Positions 1-7,807 of a stretch of 64,000 bases of DNA are shown in pieces. The position numbers and the translations under genes are program-made. The stretch is from Hydrogenophaga sp. (GTDB lineage Bacteria > Pseudomonadota > Gammaproteobacteria > Burkholderiales > Burkholderiaceae_C): positions 1-64,000 of the forward strand of contig NZ_JAHCKK010000001.1 in assembly GCF_026125825.1 (NCBI RefSeq), written 5' to 3'. The notes beneath the pieces were generated by a model. It worked only from the letters and a program-made list of their open reading frames with translations. It did no database searches and had not been told where the DNA came from. How positions within the stretch are numbered: position 1 is the first letter of the stretch; each line of letters opens with the position of its first letter.

Positions 1-363
1 GGCCAGCATCAGTTCGCTGCCACCGGCCAGGGTCAGACCCTGGCAGGCCGCCACCACCGGCAAATCGCTGCGTTCCAGGCGCTTGAGCACGCTGTGACCA
101 TAGCTGATGAAGTGCTTGAGCCTGGCTGGATCGCCACGCAGCGACTTCACCTCATCCAGATCGGCGCCGGTGCAGAAGTGCTTGCCTTGCGCCCGGATCA
201 GAATGGCGCGCACACCGGAGTCGGATTTCTCGAATCCGTCGATGGCGGCCTCGATGGCCGCATGAACGGACATCGACAGGCAATTGAATTTTTCGGGGCG
301 GGCTAACTCGATAATTCCAACGGCGCCGGCACGGCTGATCTCCACTGGGGATGTCTGAATCAT
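1..363 (-). CDS. Enoyl-CoA hydratase/isomerase (crotonase family), N-terminal part only
   Basis: Reading the minus strand from an ATG at 363 gives 121 codons that run off the left edge, about half of a usual 260-residue crotonase. The fold is recognised by an RPEKFNCLS-type N-terminal strand, the oxyanion-hole segment GKHFCTGADL and the helix start GLTLAGGSELMLA. The Glu in GGSEL corresponds to the first catalytic Glu of rat enoyl-CoA hydratase (E144), so hydratase chemistry is possible; the second Glu would lie outside the window. The ATG overlaps the stop of the upstream dehydrogenase gene (ATGA), so the two are co-transcribed and probably act in sequence: dehydrogenation, then hydration. 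A role like BadK (cyclohexene-carboxyl-CoA hydratase) is suggested by context only. Confidence 0.85.
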   Translation of the reverse strand, partial: MIQTSPVEISRAGAVGIIELARPEKFNCLSMSVHAAIEAAIDGFEKSDSGVRAILIRAQGKHFCTGADLDEVKSLRGDPARLKHFISYGHSVLKRLERSDLPVVAACQGLTLAGGSELMLA

Positions 364-1526
364 TTCTTGCTCTCCTTGGCGTACTGCACGGCGGCGCGTC
401 CCACGCGCTCGCGGGCAACGATCAGCTTCATGATTTGCGCCGTTCCGTCGCCGATTTCCAGGCCCATCACGTCGCGCAGGCGCTGCTGGTGAGGCAGGTC
501 CATCGACCAGCCATAGTGCCCAAAGGTCAGCAGGCACTGGTGAATCGCGTCAAAAGCGGTCTTGGGGCCCATCCACTTGACCATGGCCGCTTCCGCGGTG
601 TGCGGCTGACCGGCATCGCGCAGGGCCAGGCCGTGGTAGCAGAGCTGGCGGCAAGCGGCGATCAGGGTCTCGAACTCGACAAGGGGAAAGCTCACGCCCT
701 GGTACTGCGCCAGCGGCGCGCCAAAGGTCTGGCGTTCCTTCACGTATTCCCAGGCTTCGTCGATCGAGGCCTGCGCGGCGGCCACGCACTGCAGCGCGAT
801 CAGGATGCGGCTGAAGTCAAAGCCCTGCATCACCTGCGTGAAGCCTTTGCCCTCCTCGCCCAGCCGGTTCTCGACCGGCACCCGCACATCGTCGAAAAAC
901 ACCGAACCACGGCCGATGATCTTGCTACCAACATCGTTGAAGCGCGTGCGTTGCACGCCGGGCTGATTCAGATCGACCAGGAAGGCGCTGATGCCTCGTG
1001 CGACATCCTCGGGCTTTCCGGTGCGTGCGAACAACACCATGGCATCGGCCTGGTCGGCAAAAGTGATGGAGGTTTTCTCGCCGGAAAGCACGTACTCGTC
1101 GCCCACGCGACGCGCCTTGAGTTGCAGATTGGCGGCATCCGAGCCGCCCCGTGGTTCGGTCAGACCCAGCGCGACGATGGCCTCGCCCGCCACGATCCGG
1201 CTGTTCCAGGTGCGCGCCAGCTCGGGGGACGCATTGGCATGGATGATGGCGCCCATCAGCGAACTGAGCAGCTGCATGTAGCTGACGTTGAAGTCACCAT
1301 AGGCAATTTCCTCGGTGATCATGCCGGCCGTGACGCCACTGAGGCCCAAGCCGCCATATTCCTCGGGCAGATCAACACCGATCAGACCGAGCGAACCCAT
1401 TTCCTTGAACAAGGCCCGGTCGATGCCAGGTTGCGATTCGCGCTTCTGGTAATCGGGCCTGAGCTTCTCTCGTGCAAAGCGGCGCGCCACGTCACGCAGC
1501 GCAATCTGGTCATCGTCGAACATCAT
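360..1526 (-). CDS. Acyl-CoA dehydrogenase, cyclohexanecarboxyl-CoA dehydrogenase (AliB)-like
   Basis: A 388-residue FAD-dependent ACAD of full family length. It has the flavin/substrate motif ALTEP-type LGLTEPRGGSD near residue 125-140, the FDDVRVPVENRLGEEGKGF loop and the C-terminal IVARE segment. At the position of the usual catalytic Glu (YEGTSQI in medium-chain enzymes) it reads IGDGTAQI, so the base is Asp. The sequence resembles proteins annotated as cyclohexanecarboxyl-CoA dehydrogenase, by memory of the family rather than a search. BadH- and BadI-like genes at 22.8-24.5 kb supply the later steps of that pathway and support the call. Start chosen at the first of two adjacent ATGs, with a GGAG box nine bases upstream. 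It overlaps the downstream crotonase gene by four bases and is divergent from the fadH-like operon. A different cyclic or branched acyl-CoA substrate is possible. Confidence 0.7.
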   Translation of the reverse strand: MMFDDDQIALRDVARRFAREKLRPDYQKRESQPGIDRALFKEMGSLGLIGVDLPEEYGGLGLSGVTAGMITEEIAYGDFNVSYMQLLSSLMGAIIHANASPELARTWNSRIVAGEAIVALGLTEPRGGSDAANLQLKARRVGDEYVLSGEKTSITFADQADAMVLFARTGKPEDVARGISAFLVDLNQPGVQRTRFNDVGSKIIGRGSVFFDDVRVPVENRLGEEGKGFTQVMQGFDFSRILIALQCVAAAQASIDEAWEYVKERQTFGAPLAQYQGVSFPLVEFETLIAACRQLCYHGLALRDAGQPHTAEAAMVKWMGPKTAFDAIHQCLLTFGHYGWSMDLPHQQRLRDVMGLEIGDGTAQIMKLIVARERVGRAAVQYAKESKK

Positions 1527-1643
1527 GGGTAAATCTCCTGACTGACTGTTGTCGAAATCGCCGCCTGCATCACACCGTCAATCCGGACGAAGAATTTGAG
1601 GTGCTCGCCAATTGCATGGCTGGTCGTTGTCGCATGATATCAT

Positions 1644-1657
1644 CGAACAGGTGTTAG
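1644..1657. promoter_or_regulatory. Weak copy of the CTAAC-N4-GTTAG operator in the divergent promoter region
   Basis: The sequence CGAAC-AGGT-GTTAG matches nine of ten arm positions of the palindrome found at 14136, 22756 and 28520, but its spacer does not fit TANY. It lies 26 bases before the fadH-like start and 118 bases before the divergent AliB-like start, so one regulator could control both units. Functional assignment is inference. Confidence 0.35.
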
Positions 1658-1682
1658 TTAGATTTTTAAAGAGGCGTTCCCC

Positions 1683-3737
1683 ATGTCCACCGAAGCCACT
1701 GTTTTCTTTCCGACGCTACTCTCCGTCCTGAAGGTAGGCGCGCACACCCTTCGCAACCGAACGCTGATGGGATCGATGCACACACGTCTGGAGTCGCTGG
1801 ACCGGTCGATCGACCGGCTGTCCCTGTTCTATGCCGAGCGCGCACGCGGCGGCGCGGGCCTGATTGTCACGGGCGGCTATGCCCCCTGCCAGGATGGCCT
1901 GCTGGATGAAACGGGTCCCCTGCTTATCACGACGGCACAAGCCGATGTGCTCAGACCGATCCCTCAGGCGGTGCACGCCGAGGGCGGCAAGATCATTCTG
2001 CAAATCCTGCACACAGGGCGCTACGCAAAAGTCGCCAGGCCAGTGGGCGCTTCTGACATCCCCTCCCCGATCAACTCCCGCGCGCCCCGCGCCTTGAGCA
2101 CGGCCGAAGTCTGGCAAACGGTGGAAGACTATGTACGCTGTGCCGAACTGGCGCAACGCGCCGGCTTCGACGGCGTCGAGATCATGGGCTCGGAGGGCTA
2201 CCTGCTCAACCAGTTCACCGTCACGCGCACGAACAACCGCAGCGACGAATTTGGCGGCAGCATGGAAAATCGTCATCGCCTGCCGGTGGAGATCGTGCGG
2301 CGCACGCGCGAACGCCTGGGGTCGCAGTTTCTGCTCATGTATCGGGTTTCGGCGCTCGATCTGGTCGAGGGCGGTGCCCCGGCTGACGACATCATCCAGC
2401 TCGCCCAGGCGGTGCAGGCCGCAGGCGCTGACATCCTCAATACAGGCATCGGCTGGCACGAAGCGCGCATCCCGACCATTGCCTACGTGGTGCCGCGCGC
2501 GGCGTGGCGCTTTGCAGCGGCCCGCATCAAACAAGCAGTGACGATTCCTGTCATCGTCTCCAACCGGATCAACACGCCCGATCTGGCCGAAGAAATCCTG
2601 GCCAGCGGTGACGCCGATATGGTGTCGATGGCGCGCCCCTTCCTGGCCGATGCCGACTTCGTACGCAAGGCGGCGCAGGGCCGCGCCGATGAGATCAACA
2701 CCTGCATCGCCTGCAACCAAGCCTGTCTCGACTACATCTTCGCCGACCGCCCCGCCACCTGTCTGGTCAATCCACGCGCCGGGCGCGAGCTGGAGTTCTC
2801 GCTGATGCCGTCACGGGCCATGCAGCGCAAGGTGGCGGTGATCGGTGCCGGCGCGGCCGGACTGGCCTGCGCGCTGACTGCGGCGGAACGCGGTCATGCG
2901 GTCACCCTGTTCGAGGCTGGACCCGAGATTGGCGGCCAGTTAAACCTGGCCCGGGCCGTGCCGGGCAAGCAGGAGTTCAACGAACTGTTGCGCTATTTCA
3001 GGCAAGGCGTGGCTCGGCATGGCGTGACGCTCAGGCTCAACAGCCGGGCGGATGCCCCATCTCTAGCTGCCGGTCACTACGACCGCATCGTGATAGCCAC
3101 CGGCGTGCGCCCGCGCCTGCCGCAGCTCCTGGGCATGGCTCACCCGAAAGTGATGAGCTATGCCGATCTGCTGTCGGGTCGGGTGCAGGCAGGCCGCCGG
3201 GTCGCGGTGATCGGCGCCGGTGGCATCGGTTTCGATGTAGCCACCTTCCTGCTGCATGACGAGCATGAGGGTAATGCTGCCAACGCGCCTCAGGCGCTTG
3301 AGCAGTTTTACGCTGAATGGGGCGTCGATACCTCGCCCGCAGCTGCGGGTGGCCTCAAACCGGCACAGCCAATCAGCGCGCCACGCGAAGTCACCCTGTT
3401 GCAGAGAAAACCTGAAAAGCCTGGACGCAGTCTGGGTATGTCCACTGGCTGGGCACTCAAGGCCGAGCTGGCGCGGCGCGGCCTGCGCACGCTGCCAGGA
3501 TGCGTCTATGAACACATCGATGACGCCGGGCTGCACCTGCGCGTCAACGGTGTACCGCAGACGCTGAACGTGGACACCATCGTGATTTGCGCCGGCCAGG
3601 ACAGCGAGAACGCGCTGGTCGCCGAATTGCGCGCGCTCGGCCTGGCGCCCGATGTCATCGGCGGCGCCGAGCTGGCCGCCGAACTCGACGCCTTGCGCGC
3701 CATTGACCAAGGCACACGCCTCGGTCTGGCGATTTGA
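1683..3737 (+). CDS. fadH: 2,4-dienoyl-CoA reductase (FadH-like, OYE/Fe-S/FAD)
   Basis: A 684-residue three-part flavoenzyme, close to the 671 residues of E. coli FadH, which reduces 2,4-dienoyl-CoA with NADPH during breakdown of unsaturated acids. The N-terminal old-yellow-enzyme barrel (about 10-340) carries the signature HTLRNRTLMGSMHTRLE, the presumed proton donor Tyr173 in MGSEGYLLNQF and His259 in GIGWHEARIPT. Cys341, Cys344, Cys348 and Cys360 (CIACNQAC and the ATCLVNP cysteine) fit the 4Fe-4S ligands. A first Rossmann motif VAVIGAGAAGL begins at about 384, and a second, VAVIGAGGIG, at about 507. It is the first gene of a long plus-strand operon of acyl-CoA enzymes. The substrate here may be a cyclic or branched dienoyl-CoA. 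Confidence 0.9.
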   Translation: MSTEATVFFPTLLSVLKVGAHTLRNRTLMGSMHTRLESLDRSIDRLSLFYAERARGGAGLIVTGGYAPCQDGLLDETGPLLITTAQADVLRPIPQAVHAEGGKIILQILHTGRYAKVARPVGASDIPSPINSRAPRALSTAEVWQTVEDYVRCAELAQRAGFDGVEIMGSEGYLLNQFTVTRTNNRSDEFGGSMENRHRLPVEIVRRTRERLGSQFLLMYRVSALDLVEGGAPADDIIQLAQAVQAAGADILNTGIGWHEARIPTIAYVVPRAAWRFAAARIKQAVTIPVIVSNRINTPDLAEEILASGDADMVSMARPFLADADFVRKAAQGRADEINTCIACNQACLDYIFADRPATCLVNPRAGRELEFSLMPSRAMQRKVAVIGAGAAGLACALTAAERGHAVTLFEAGPEIGGQLNLARAVPGKQEFNELLRYFRQGVARHGVTLRLNSRADAPSLAAGHYDRIVIATGVRPRLPQLLGMAHPKVMSYADLLSGRVQAGRRVAVIGAGGIGFDVATFLLHDEHEGNAANAPQALEQFYAEWGVDTSPAAAGGLKPAQPISAPREVTLLQRKPEKPGRSLGMSTGWALKAELARRGLRTLPGCVYEHIDDAGLHLRVNGVPQTLNVDTIVICAGQDSENALVAELRALGLAPDVIGGAELAAELDALRAIDQGTRLGLAI

Positions 3738-3755
3738 GTCCACTGGAACACCACC

Positions 3756-4922
3756 ATGGATTTCGCCCACAACCAGGAACATGAAGCGATACGCGAAGCA
3801 ATCGGCAAAATCTGCGCTCGCTTTGACGACAGCTACTGGCTCGAACGGGACCGGCTGGGCGGCTTTCCGCATGAGCTGCACCGCGCTCTAGCCGACGGCG
3901 GCTGGCTCGGCGTTTGTCTGCCACAGGAATATGGCGGCGTCGGACTGGGCATCAGTGAAGCGACCGTGATGATGCAGACCATCTCACAGTCGGGTGCGGG
4001 GCTGTCTGGCGCATCGGCGGTGCACATGAACATTTTCGGCTTGCAGCCCGTGGCGGTGTTTGGCAACGAGGAGCAGAAACGCCGCATGCTGCCTCCGCTG
4101 ATCCAGGGCAAGGAGAAGGCCTGCTTCGCCGTCACCGAGCCCAACACCGGCCTGAACACCACCCGTCTGAAAACCCGCGCCGAACGGGCAGGCGACCACT
4201 ATGTGCTGTCTGGCCAGAAGGTCTGGATATCGACCGCCCAGGTGGCAGAGAAGATGCTCATTCTGGCGCGCACCACTCCGATCGAGGACTGCAAGAAACC
4301 GACCTTCGGCCTGAGCCTGTTCTACACCGACCTCGACCGCAGTTTTGTCGAGGTGCGCGAAATCGAAAAGATGGGACGCAAATCGGTCGACTCGAACGAA
4401 CTCTTCATCGACGGCTTGCGCGTGCCGGTAGGAGACCGCATCGGCGAAGAAGGCCGCGGCTTTGAGTACATCCTGCATGGCATGAACCCGGAGCGGGTGC
4501 TGATCGCGGGCGAGGCCGTCGGCCTGGGTCGGGCGGCGCTGCAGGTAGCCGTCAAGTACGCCCGCGAGCGCGTGGTCTTTGACCGGCCCATCGGGCAGAA
4601 CCAGTCTATCCAGCATCCGCTGGCGCAATCATGGATGGAGCTTGAGGCCGCTGAAATGATGGCGATGCGCGCGGCCTGGAAATACGACAACAGCCTGCCC
4701 TGCGGCGCCGACGCAAATGCTGCCAAGTACATGGCGGCCGAGGCTGGTTTCAACGCCTGCCAGCGCGCCATGGCCACGCTGGGCGGCTATGGCTATGCCA
4801 AGGAATACCACGTCGAGCGTTATCTGCGCGAAATGATGATTCCGCGCATCGCGCCGATCAGCCCGCAACTCATCCTGTGCTTCATCGCTGAGAAGGTGCT
4901 GGGCCTGCCTAAATCCTATTGA
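3756..4922 (+). CDS. Acyl-CoA dehydrogenase, single-subunit type
   Basis: A 388-residue ACAD. It has the FAVTEPNTGLN motif at about 127-137, the WISTAQVAEKM strand, and an ERVVFDRPIGQNQSIQHPLA helix. The usual C-terminal Glu of the YEGT motif is absent (the region reads APISPQLI). The NPERVL helix instead has a Glu that lines up with the helix-G catalytic Glu of isovaleryl-CoA dehydrogenase (LDLERLVL), so that residue is the likely base. It is clearly paralogous to the ACAD at 11707-12873, with the same length and a similar GLPKSY/GLPRSY end. It sits 18 bases after the fadH-like gene in the same operon. It probably oxidises a branched or bulky acyl-CoA and passes electrons to ETF; the substrate is not determinable here. 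Confidence 0.88.
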   Translation: MDFAHNQEHEAIREAIGKICARFDDSYWLERDRLGGFPHELHRALADGGWLGVCLPQEYGGVGLGISEATVMMQTISQSGAGLSGASAVHMNIFGLQPVAVFGNEEQKRRMLPPLIQGKEKACFAVTEPNTGLNTTRLKTRAERAGDHYVLSGQKVWISTAQVAEKMLILARTTPIEDCKKPTFGLSLFYTDLDRSFVEVREIEKMGRKSVDSNELFIDGLRVPVGDRIGEEGRGFEYILHGMNPERVLIAGEAVGLGRAALQVAVKYARERVVFDRPIGQNQSIQHPLAQSWMELEAAEMMAMRAAWKYDNSLPCGADANAAKYMAAEAGFNACQRAMATLGGYGYAKEYHVERYLREMMIPRIAPISPQLILCFIAEKVLGLPKSY

Positions 4923-5003
4923 CATTCACGAGCTCGCGACCGATTTTCTTCCCGCTGAGGCCAGCAATACCCAATTTTTACCCAGGCCAGCACCCACCCC
5001 ATC

Positions 5004-6170
5004 ATGACTACCACCCACGACAGCGAACGCGCTGAACAACTGACCATGCTGCGCGAAAGCGCGCTAAGTTTCGTCACCAAAGAATCACCACTCAACCGTG
5101 CCCGCGCCCTGCGCCAACAGGTGCCGGGCTACGACCGCCGCTTCTGGAGCGCCCTGGCCGAGCAGGGCTGGACCGGGCTGCTGGTGCCCGAACAATTGGG
5201 CGGCTACGCCCAGGGTTTCGCTGAGATGGCCGAGGTGGCGGCCGCCCTGGCTTCTCAGGTCGCGCCCGAACCGGTGGTGCCGGTGCTGGTGTTTGCCGGC
5301 CGGCTGCTGTCCCATGTGGGTGCCACCGAGCTATCGATGCGTCTCTTGACCGAACTCGCCGAGGGTCGCACGCTACCCGCCGTGGCCTGGCAGGAAGATG
5401 TAACCGGCGCGAAAGACCAGCCCGGTCTGGCCGCGACCCGGCTGGAGCGCCAGGGCGACTCCCTGCTGATACATGGCTACAAGCGCCATGTACGCCCCGG
5501 TGCCGGGGCCGACGGCTACATCGTCAGCGCCACCAACCCACAAGGTCTGGTCCTGGTGTGGGTGCCGGCAGATGCATCCGGCCTTACCCTGTCGAGCCAG
5601 CCGCTGGCCGACGGCAGCTATGCAGCACAGCTCAACTTGAACAGCGTTCGCCTGCCCGCCAGCCACCTGCTGGCCGAAGGGGCCGCCGCCGCGGCCGCGC
5701 TGACCCGCGCCTACGACGAAACCCTGGTACTGGCCAGCGTTGAACTGCTGGCCCTTGTGCGCAGCATGCTGACCATGACACAAGACTACCTGCGAACGCG
5801 GATCCAGTTCGGCAAGCCGATAGGCAGCTTCCAGTCACTGCAGCACCGCACTGTGGACCTGTTGATTCAGCAGGAACTGACTGCCAGCGTGGTGACGCAG
5901 GCTCTGGCCCTGCTAGATGACCCGGCCGCCGACGCCAGCGCGCGCTCTGCCCTGGCAAGCCGCGTCAAGTCGCGCGCGTCGGATGCGGGGCTGCAGGTGG
6001 CGCGGGAGGCGGTGCAACTGCACGGCGCCATCGGCGTCACCGACGAATACGACCTGGGCCTGTATCTGCAGCGTGCTCTGGTGTTGGCCGCCTGGCTGGG
6101 CAATGGCAACCAGCAGCGCCGCCGCTACGCCAACCTCACCCAAAACGCCACCGCGCAGGAGCACGCATGA
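5004..6170 (+). CDS. Acyl-CoA dehydrogenase, small-subunit type (PimD-like) of a two-gene enzyme
   Basis: A 388-residue divergent ACAD. The N-terminal helical domain (RALRQQVPGYDRRFWSALAE, GWTGLLVPEQLGG) and the C-terminal helical domain (RIQFGKPIGSFQSLQHRTVD, QLHGAIGVTDEYDLG) are clear. The middle lacks the usual TEP-GGSD flavin motif. That pattern is typical of the partner subunit in heteromeric ACADs such as PimC/PimD or the mycobacterial FadE pairs. The gene overlaps the large-subunit gene at 6167 by four bases (ATGA), which supports a fixed-ratio complex. Such pairs act on dicarboxylyl-CoA (pimeloyl-CoA) or bulky steroid-type acyl-CoAs. The spacing of 81 bases after the preceding ACAD holds no recognised element. 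Confidence 0.82.
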   Translation: MTTTHDSERAEQLTMLRESALSFVTKESPLNRARALRQQVPGYDRRFWSALAEQGWTGLLVPEQLGGYAQGFAEMAEVAAALASQVAPEPVVPVLVFAGRLLSHVGATELSMRLLTELAEGRTLPAVAWQEDVTGAKDQPGLAATRLERQGDSLLIHGYKRHVRPGAGADGYIVSATNPQGLVLVWVPADASGLTLSSQPLADGSYAAQLNLNSVRLPASHLLAEGAAAAAALTRAYDETLVLASVELLALVRSMLTMTQDYLRTRIQFGKPIGSFQSLQHRTVDLLIQQELTASVVTQALALLDDPAADASARSALASRVKSRASDAGLQVAREAVQLHGAIGVTDEYDLGLYLQRALVLAAWLGNGNQQRRRYANLTQNATAQEHA

Positions 6171-7342
6171 ACACCACCGCCTCCACTTCCACTTCCACTG
6201 ACTGGAATGCGTTCGACAACGCCAGCTTTCGCGCCACACTGCGCGAATTCTTTGAAGAACATTTCCCCAGCGAATGGCGCTACCCGCAACGGCGCCTGCG
6301 CTGGTCCGAAATCGGCCCTTGGTACCTGAGGCTTTCAGAAAAAGGCTGGGTCGCGCCGAGTTGGCCCACGCAGTACGGCGGCATGGGACTCTCACCCGAG
6401 AAACTCATCATCTTCATTGAAGAGCAGGAGCGCTGGGGCGTGGCGCGCGCGCCCGACATGGGCATCACCATGGTCGGCCCGCTGCTGATCAACCATGGCA
6501 ACGACGCCCAGCGCGCCTACTACCTGCCCAAGATCATTTCCGGTGAGCACATCTGGTGCCAGGGTTACTCGGAACCCAATTCGGGCTCCGACCTGGCCAG
6601 TCTGCGCACCGAGGCGGTGGTCGATGGCAACGATTTTATCGTCAACGGGCAAAAGACCTGGACCACGCTGGCACAGGACGCCACCCACTTTTTCCTGCTG
6701 GTGCGCACCGACAAATCGGCCAAGAAGCAGGAAGGCATCAGCTTTTTGCTGGTCGACATGAACACGCCGGGCATCACGGTGCGCCCCATCCGCAACATCG
6801 CGGGCAGCGAAGACTTCTGCGAGGTCTTCCTGGAAAACGTGCGCGTGCCGCGCACCAGCATCGTCGGCGAGCTTAACAAGGGCTGGACCATCGCCAAGGC
6901 GCTGCTCGGATTCGAGCGCATCTTCCTGGGCAGCCCCAAACAAAGCCAGTACGCGCTGGCGCGCGTGCAGGAAGCCGCGCAGCGCCTCGGCCTGTTCGAA
7001 GACACCGGCTTCGTGGACCGCTACACCAAGCTGGCGCTGGACGTGTCCGACCTGGGCGCGCTCTATGGCCGTTTCATCGATCAAGTCAAGCGCGGCGAAA
7101 CCCTGGGACCCGATGTCTCGATGCTCAAGCTGTTCGCCACCGAAACCTATTCGCGGCTGGCCGACCTGCTGGTCGATGTCATGGGATCGAGTGGCGGCAC
7201 GCCCGGCTCCACAGCCCTGCCCGGTGGCAAAACCGATGCGTTGACCACCTTCTACAATGCGCGCCCGGCCACCATCTACGGCGGCAGCAACGAAGTGCAA
7301 CGCAACATCCTGGCTTCCAGCGTGCTGAAGTTGCCGTCATGA
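6167..7342 (+). CDS. Acyl-CoA dehydrogenase, large-subunit type (PimC-like)
   Basis: A 391-residue ACAD of the large-subunit type. It shows WPTQYGGMGL, the flavin motif GYSEPNSGSDLASL, the strand NGQKTWTTLAQDATHFF and the C-terminal ATIYGGSNEVQRNIL. The Glu of the medium-chain motif is replaced (YGGS), but LLGFERIFLG carries a Glu at the helix-G position used by isovaleryl-CoA dehydrogenase. A low-complexity Ser/Thr stretch follows the start (TTASTSTSTD). It overlaps both its neighbours by ATGA junctions, the small subunit upstream and a DUF35 gene downstream. Its natural substrate could be pimeloyl-CoA from the BadI reaction, or a bulky acyl-CoA destined for the aldolase encoded next. Confidence 0.88.
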   Translation: MNTTASTSTSTDWNAFDNASFRATLREFFEEHFPSEWRYPQRRLRWSEIGPWYLRLSEKGWVAPSWPTQYGGMGLSPEKLIIFIEEQERWGVARAPDMGITMVGPLLINHGNDAQRAYYLPKIISGEHIWCQGYSEPNSGSDLASLRTEAVVDGNDFIVNGQKTWTTLAQDATHFFLLVRTDKSAKKQEGISFLLVDMNTPGITVRPIRNIAGSEDFCEVFLENVRVPRTSIVGELNKGWTIAKALLGFERIFLGSPKQSQYALARVQEAAQRLGLFEDTGFVDRYTKLALDVSDLGALYGRFIDQVKRGETLGPDVSMLKLFATETYSRLADLLVDVMGSSGGTPGSTALPGGKTDALTTFYNARPATIYGGSNEVQRNILASSVLKLPS

Positions 7343-7746
7343 GCGCATCGGGCTATCCGGCATTTGACGGCTGCGGCCCGGACGCGCTGTTCGCGCAAGG
7401 GTTGGCGCAAGGTCGCTTTAAAATCCAATGTTGCAGCGCCTGCGGTCAGCATGTGTTTTATCCGCGCGCGCTGTGCACCCATTGCGGCTCGGCCCAGCTC
7501 GACTGGATTGAACCCAGCGGGGTCGGCTGCGTCTATTCCAGCACCACGGTGCGCCGCAAGCCGCAAGCCGGTGGCGACTACAACGTGGCGCTGGTGGACC
7601 TAGCCGAAGGGCCGCGGCTGATGTCGCGCATCGATGGCATTGCACCCGACCAGGTGCGCATCGGCATGCGGGTGCAGGCGCGCGTGATCGACGATCCTGC
7701 CAAGGGCAAGTTGCTGGTCTTCATCCCCGAGGGCGCCACACCATGA
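7339..7746 (+). CDS. DUF35 zinc-ribbon/OB-fold protein, partner of the thiolase-like protein
   Basis: A 135-residue DUF35 protein. The rubredoxin-like zinc ribbon is formed by CSACGQ and CTHCGS at about 32-50, followed by an OB-fold half (SGVGCVYSSTTVRR to AKGKLLVFIPEG). DUF35 proteins bind acyl-CoA and form complexes with thiolase-superfamily proteins; the steroid side-chain aldolase Ltp2 needs such a partner (the DUF35 part of ChsH2). This copy is not fused to a MaoC domain. It overlaps the large ACAD gene by ATGA and is followed 61 bases later by a cysteine-less thiolase-like gene. The gene order therefore predicts a two-protein aldolase. The physical complex is inference. Confidence 0.88.
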   Translation: MSASGYPAFDGCGPDALFAQGLAQGRFKIQCCSACGQHVFYPRALCTHCGSAQLDWIEPSGVGCVYSSTTVRRKPQAGGDYNVALVDLAEGPRLMSRIDGIAPDQVRIGMRVQARVIDDPAKGKLLVFIPEGATP

Positions 7747-7807
7747 GCGCCGCGTCGGGCCGTTCCCAAGCAAGCTCGCACCGCAGTGCGCAGCACGAAG
7801 GTCCTCC

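Noticed and set aside
351-1532. 393-codon open frame on the plus strand opposite the AliB-like gene
   Set aside because: The minus-strand product is an unmistakable ACAD; the plus-strand translation is Ala/His/Gly/Val-rich with no family resemblance.
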